Below are positions 60,686 to 64,000 of a stretch of DNA of 64,000 bases, in pieces; the first letter of the stretch is position 1; the number at the start of each line of letters is the position of its first letter. Location: positions 372,001 to 436,000 of the forward strand of contig NC_018691.1 in the NCBI RefSeq assembly GCF_000300005.1. The letters are read 5' to 3'. The notes below the pieces were generated by a model. That model made no database searches, was not told where the DNA came from, and was given only the letters and a program-made list of their open reading frames with translations. The position numbers and the translations under genes were made by a program. The DNA is from Alloalcanivorax dieselolei B5. Lineage in GTDB: Bacteria; Pseudomonadota; Gammaproteobacteria; Pseudomonadales; Alcanivoracaceae.

Positions 60686-61249
60686 ATGGGGTTCATCGAT
60701 TCCCGCGCCAACATTCATGACAGTGCCTACGTTCACGAATCCGCTTACCTGTATGGCGACATCACCATCGCCGAAGGGGCATCGGTGTGGATCAACGCGG
60801 CGGCGCGGGCGGAGGCCTATGACATCCACATCGGCCGTTACAGCAACATTCAGGATTTCGTCATGATTCACATCGGCAGCGGCTGTGGTACCCGGGTGGG
60901 CGAGTACTGTTCCATTACCCACCATGTGACGCTGCATGGCTGCACCATTGGTGATAACTGCCTGATCGGCATCAACAGCACCATCATGGACGGTTGCGTG
61001 ATCGGCGATAATTGCATCATTGCCGGCCATACCTTCCTCAAGGAAAGCACCGTGATTCCCGATAATTCCATCGTCATGGGTTCCCCCGGCGAAGTGCGCC
61101 GCCAGCGCGACAATCGCATCGCCAACCGGGTCAACGCCCTGGCCTATCACCACAATGCCCGCGCCTACGCTGAAGGTAACCATCGCGCCTGGGAGGACAT
61201 GGCGTTGTTCCAGAGATTGGCCCGGGAAGTGGCAGAAGATGGGCGGTAG
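60686..61249 (+). CDS. Gamma-carbonic-anhydrase-like protein (PaaY/YrdA type)
   Basis: A 187-residue left-handed beta-helix: repeated hexapeptides (DSAYVHESAYLYGDITIAEGASVWINAAARAE), zinc ligands H62, H79 and H84 (MIHIGSG...SITHHVTLHGC), and a C-terminal helix. Trimeric enzymes of this family are zinc hydratases or thioesterases. ATG preceded by AAGGAG; the next gene starts 6 bp later. Confidence 0.88.
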   Translation: MGFIDSRANIHDSAYVHESAYLYGDITIAEGASVWINAAARAEAYDIHIGRYSNIQDFVMIHIGSGCGTRVGEYCSITHHVTLHGCTIGDNCLIGINSTIMDGCVIGDNCIIAGHTFLKESTVIPDNSIVMGSPGEVRRQRDNRIANRVNALAYHHNARAYAEGNHRAWEDMALFQRLAREVAEDGR

Positions 61250-61255
61250 CCGGAA

Positions 61256-61945
61256 ATGAAGCTGGTGCTGTTGCCGGGCATGGATGGAACCGGTCTGCTT
61301 TTTCGTGACGTGCTGGCGCATCTGACCTCGCTGGAATGCGAGGTGATTCCGTTGCCGCACACCGGGCCGCAGGATATCGACAGCCTCGCCCGGCATGTCG
61401 CCACCCGGTTGCCCCAAAGCGACTATGTGGTGCTGGCGGAGTCCTTTTCCGGGAAGATCGCGGAAACCCTCCTGTTGCGGGAGGACCCTAATCTCAAGGC
61501 GGTTATTTTCGTGGCGTCTTTTCTTTCCAGGCCTGGCCGGTTGCTTCCCGGGCTGGCGGCCGCCTTGCCGGTCAAGGCATTGCTGGCGTTGCCTGCTTCA
61601 TCGTTGGGAATCAGGTGGTTCCTGATGGGACGGGAGGCGTCCGATGAAACGATTGCGCGGTTCAGGCAGGCGGTAAGCTCGGTGCCGCAAAAGGTGCTTG
61701 GGCAAAGGCTCAGGCAGATAGCGGGCATGCGTTTTGAAAGTCACCGGTTCACGGTGCCGGCGCTGTACCTTCGACCCCGGAATGATGTTCTGGTAAACAA
61801 CGCGACGGGGCAGTTCAGGGCATCCTTTGCGAATCTGGACGTTGTCGAGCTCGGCGGACCTCACTTTATTCTTCAGGCGAGGCCGGAGCGGTGCGCGGAG
61901 ATCGTCACGAAGGCCATAAAGGTGTGGTTTCCGACTCGCGGTTAG
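61256..61945 (+). CDS. Alpha/beta hydrolase
   Basis: A 229-residue hydrolase: LVLLPGMDGTGLLFRDVLAHL (oxyanion segment), YVVLAESFSGKIAETLLL with nucleophile Ser in G/A-E-S-F-S-G, an Asp strand LYLRPRNDVLV, and catalytic His in GGPHFILQARPERCAEIV. Substrate unknown. Six bp after the carbonic-anhydrase-like gene; its end overlaps phoQ's end by 4 bp on the opposite strand. Confidence 0.85.
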   Translation: MKLVLLPGMDGTGLLFRDVLAHLTSLECEVIPLPHTGPQDIDSLARHVATRLPQSDYVVLAESFSGKIAETLLLREDPNLKAVIFVASFLSRPGRLLPGLAAALPVKALLALPASSLGIRWFLMGREASDETIARFRQAVSSVPQKVLGQRLRQIAGMRFESHRFTVPALYLRPRNDVLVNNATGQFRASFANLDVVELGGPHFILQARPERCAEIVTKAIKVWFPTRG

Positions 61946-63288
61946 CGAGGAAAGAACAACATGAAGCGGGCGCCGCCGAGGGGGGAGTCATCCAGGGTCA
62001 GGGTCGCCGAGTAGCTGTCGAGGATGTCCTTGACCACCGCCAGGCCCAGCCCCTGACCGGGATGGCGGGTATCCAGTCGCTCGCCCCGTCGGAGGATACG
62101 TTCGCGCTGGTCCTCGGCGATGCCGGGGCCGTCGTCTTCCACCACCAGGATGTCGCCGTCGCTGAGCCGCCGGGCGCTGACGCGTACCCGGCTGAGACAG
62201 AGGCGATAGCCGTTTTCCAGAAGATTGCCGAGGACTTCCAGCAAGGCGCCTTGCTCCAGGGGCAGAGTGAAGTGATCGGGAAGGGTTCGTTCCAGAGTGA
62301 CCTGTTTGCCGTGGTGCACTTTGTCCAGCGCGGTTTCCAGGGTATCCAGTAATGGCGCCAGCACCACCTGGTGACGAATCAGACCGCTGCGGCGCAGCGA
62401 GGCCCGCTGCAGTTGAAAACCGATCTGTTGATTCATGCGCTCGATCTGATTGCCCATGATTTCCACCTGCTCCCGGTTTTGCTGACGGGAGGACAGCGTT
62501 TCGCCCACCGCCTGGAGCAGGCTCAGCGGTGTTTTCAGGCCGTGCGCCAGATCCGCCAGGGAATCCCGATAGCGCTCCCGCTGCAGCCGTTCGCTGTCGA
62601 GCAAACGGTTCAGCGAGCGGGTCAAACGCAGCAACTCCCGGGGATGGTCCTCGCTGAGACGCTCCCGTTCGCCGTTTTCCACCTGGTCCAATTCCTTTTT
62701 CATGCCACGCAGAGTACGGAAACCCCAGGTCAGGCCCAGCCACAGCAACACCAGCAATACCAGCAGGCCGCCGCCGAGCCAGACGTAGAGCTGTTTGCGC
62801 AGGCCGGACAGCATGGCGTCGTAGTCCCGGGACGGTTGCACGGTGACGATGCTGTAAGCGGCGTCCTCGCCGCGCAGCAGATCGATTTCCATATCGTAGA
62901 CGAACAGTTTGACGCCGTTGGCGTCGCGAACGCGGTGCAATTCGCGGTTCTTGTCGCCGTCGTAGCGGGGCAGATAATCGATGTCCAGATCGTGGGTGGA
63001 GGCGGAGCGCCAGAGCAGATGGCCATCGCGGTCGTAGATATAGCCGAACAGTTTGTTGTCGAGGAGGGTGAATTCCTCGTCGGGCAGATGATCGGGCATG
63101 TGCAAGCGGCCATCTTCCACCCGGGCGGCGGAGATCAGGGTGCTGACGTCCGCGGCCAGCCGCTGTTCGATGGTGTCTTCCAGTGCCAGGCTGAACGCCT
63201 GCTGCAGAGCTTGTTGCAGGGCGAGGATGAACAGCACCGCCAGGGTGGCGGCGCCGAGCATCAATCGCAGGCGTAGCGACCGTTTCAC
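61942..63288 (-). CDS. phoQ: PhoQ-like sensor histidine kinase
   Basis: A 448-residue inner-membrane kinase: helix 1 about 10-33, a periplasmic sensor about 40-165 with a PhoQ-like PDC fold (LFGYIYDRDGHLLWRS), helix 2 about 168-190, a HAMP-like linker, phospho-acceptor H249 (LADLAHGLKTPLSLLQ), N-box NLLENGYRLC, G1 VVEDDGPGIAED and G2 GQGLGLAVVKDIL. PhoQ senses low Mg2+, acid and cationic peptides in enterics. The N-box has ENG where Asp-Asn-Ala is usual. Overlaps phoP by 4 bp. Confidence 0.9.
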   Translation of the reverse strand: MKRSLRLRLMLGAATLAVLFILALQQALQQAFSLALEDTIEQRLAADVSTLISAARVEDGRLHMPDHLPDEEFTLLDNKLFGYIYDRDGHLLWRSASTHDLDIDYLPRYDGDKNRELHRVRDANGVKLFVYDMEIDLLRGEDAAYSIVTVQPSRDYDAMLSGLRKQLYVWLGGGLLVLLVLLWLGLTWGFRTLRGMKKELDQVENGERERLSEDHPRELLRLTRSLNRLLDSERLQRERYRDSLADLAHGLKTPLSLLQAVGETLSSRQQNREQVEIMGNQIERMNQQIGFQLQRASLRRSGLIRHQVVLAPLLDTLETALDKVHHGKQVTLERTLPDHFTLPLEQGALLEVLGNLLENGYRLCLSRVRVSARRLSDGDILVVEDDGPGIAEDQRERILRRGERLDTRHPGQGLGLAVVKDILDSYSATLTLDDSPLGGARFMLFFPR

Positions 63289-63962
63289 CGGCAGCGCTCG
63301 ATGAACAGATAACCCTGGCCGCGCACCGTCTCGATCGGGCGGAAGTCGCCGGACTGGTCCAGCTTGCGTCGCAGGCGCCCGACCAGCACTTCGATCACAT
63401 TGGGGTCACGGTCCTGATCGTCCGGATATAACTGCTCCATCAGTTTGTCCTTGCTGACCACCTGCTGATGATGGCGCATCAGATATTCGAGAATCCGGTA
63501 TTCATAGGCGGTCAGACTCAAATTGTGCTCATCGACGCGGGCTTGGCGCCGATTCAGATCCAGCACCAACGGGCCGGCTTCGATGGTCGATTGCACAAAC
63601 CCGGAAGCGCGGCGCAACAAGGCGTTCAGACGTGCTTCCAGTTCCTCGAACTGGAAGGGTTTGACCACGTAATCGTCGGCGCCGGCGGCCAGCCCTTCCA
63701 CCTTGTCCTGCCAGTTGCCGCGGGCGGTAAGAATCAGAATGGGGAAATTCCAGCCCTGATTGCGAATCTCGCGAATCAGGTCCAGACCACCCATGCCGGG
63801 CAATCCGAGATCGACGATGGCCAGGTCATGATGGTATTCCCTGGCCCGATACAGCGCCTCTTCGGCGTCGGCCACCGCGTCCACCACGTGACCCTGCTCG
63901 CCCAGACGGCTGTACAGATGGTGGCGCAGTAACGCCTCGTCTTCCACCACCAGCAGTTTCAT
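63285..63962 (-). CDS. phoP: PhoP-like response regulator
   Basis: A 225-residue OmpR-type regulator. Receiver: MKLLVVEDEALLRHHL, phospho-acceptor D51 in LAIVDLGLPGMGGLDLI, LTARGNWQDKVEGLAAGADDYVVKPF. DNA-binding winged helix: LTAYEYRILEYLMRHHQQVVSKDKLMEQLYPDD, RLRRKLD, ETVRGQGYLF. The order and sequence match PhoP closely. First gene of phoPQ; its promoter lies beyond or at the window edge. Confidence 0.93.
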   Translation of the reverse strand: MKLLVVEDEALLRHHLYSRLGEQGHVVDAVADAEEALYRAREYHHDLAIVDLGLPGMGGLDLIREIRNQGWNFPILILTARGNWQDKVEGLAAGADDYVVKPFQFEELEARLNALLRRASGFVQSTIEAGPLVLDLNRRQARVDEHNLSLTAYEYRILEYLMRHHQQVVSKDKLMEQLYPDDQDRDPNVIEVLVGRLRRKLDQSGDFRPIETVRGQGYLFIERCR

Positions 63963-64000
63963 GGGGCCTCCGATAATGCCTCGCCGGCGCGGGGCCGGCG

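Noticed and set aside
63964-64000. GC-rich hairpin CGCCGGC/GCCGGCG at the window end
   Set aside because: Truncated by the window edge; cannot tell whether it is a terminator or part of the phoP promoter region.

Overview
The window is a GC-rich gammaproteobacterial chromosome segment. A NavAb-type sodium channel, an AtoE fatty-acid transporter, a LinB-like haloalkane dehalogenase, PhoPQ, several glutathione S-transferases, TRAP and tripartite tricarboxylate (TTT) transporters, acyl-CoA dehydrogenases and CaiB/BaiF CoA-transferases together suggest a marine hydrocarbon or xenobiotic degrader of the Alcanivoracaceae type. The taxonomy is inferred from gene content only. I see no rRNA, tRNA, CRISPR array or prophage.

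Layout. 1-6.2 kb is disturbed: a methyltransferase with an in-frame stop, a complete IS3-family element (861-2178) that cut off the end of a voltage-gated sodium channel gene, and a visibly AT-richer islet of four orphan genes, including a SUFU-domain protein and a lipoprotein. 6.2-12 kb holds small enzymes: GNAT, a glutamate-receptor-like K+ channel, YghU and another GST, a uridine-kinase-like NTPase and OsmC. 12-16.4 kb is a four-gene overlapping operon (DUF3348, MotA/ExbB-like protein with a long repeat-bearing tail, MotB/OmpA-like protein, DUF2894) that looks like an ion-driven envelope motor resembling the ZorA-ZorB core of Zorya. 16.5-20 kb is a CoA-transferase/IclR/acyl-CoA dehydrogenase module. 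20-31.5 kb is a mosaic of envelope, detoxification and hypothetical genes, with a TetR-controlled glutathione locus and a MerR-type promoter. 31.6-38.2 kb has AtoE, a reversed-order MCP/Cache protein, an aldo-keto reductase, a PLD-family lipoprotein, a small gene with a terminator inside its reading frame plus a structured leader, and PaiB.

38.4-58.8 kb is a catabolic and uptake region: a TAXI-TRAP system, an IclR-ACAD-TctC-TctC-TctB-TctA-CoA-transferase operon, an aminotransferase, an amidase and a DctPQM TRAP system. The TAXI and DctP genes carry the same 17-bp palindromic operator 17 kb apart, which suggests one IclR-type regulon for organic-acid or amide uptake followed by CoA activation and dehydrogenation. 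58.9-62 kb carries a VOC protein, a dienelactone hydrolase/SnoaL fusion, a gamma-carbonic-anhydrase-like protein and an alpha/beta hydrolase. The window ends with PhoQ and PhoP on the minus strand.
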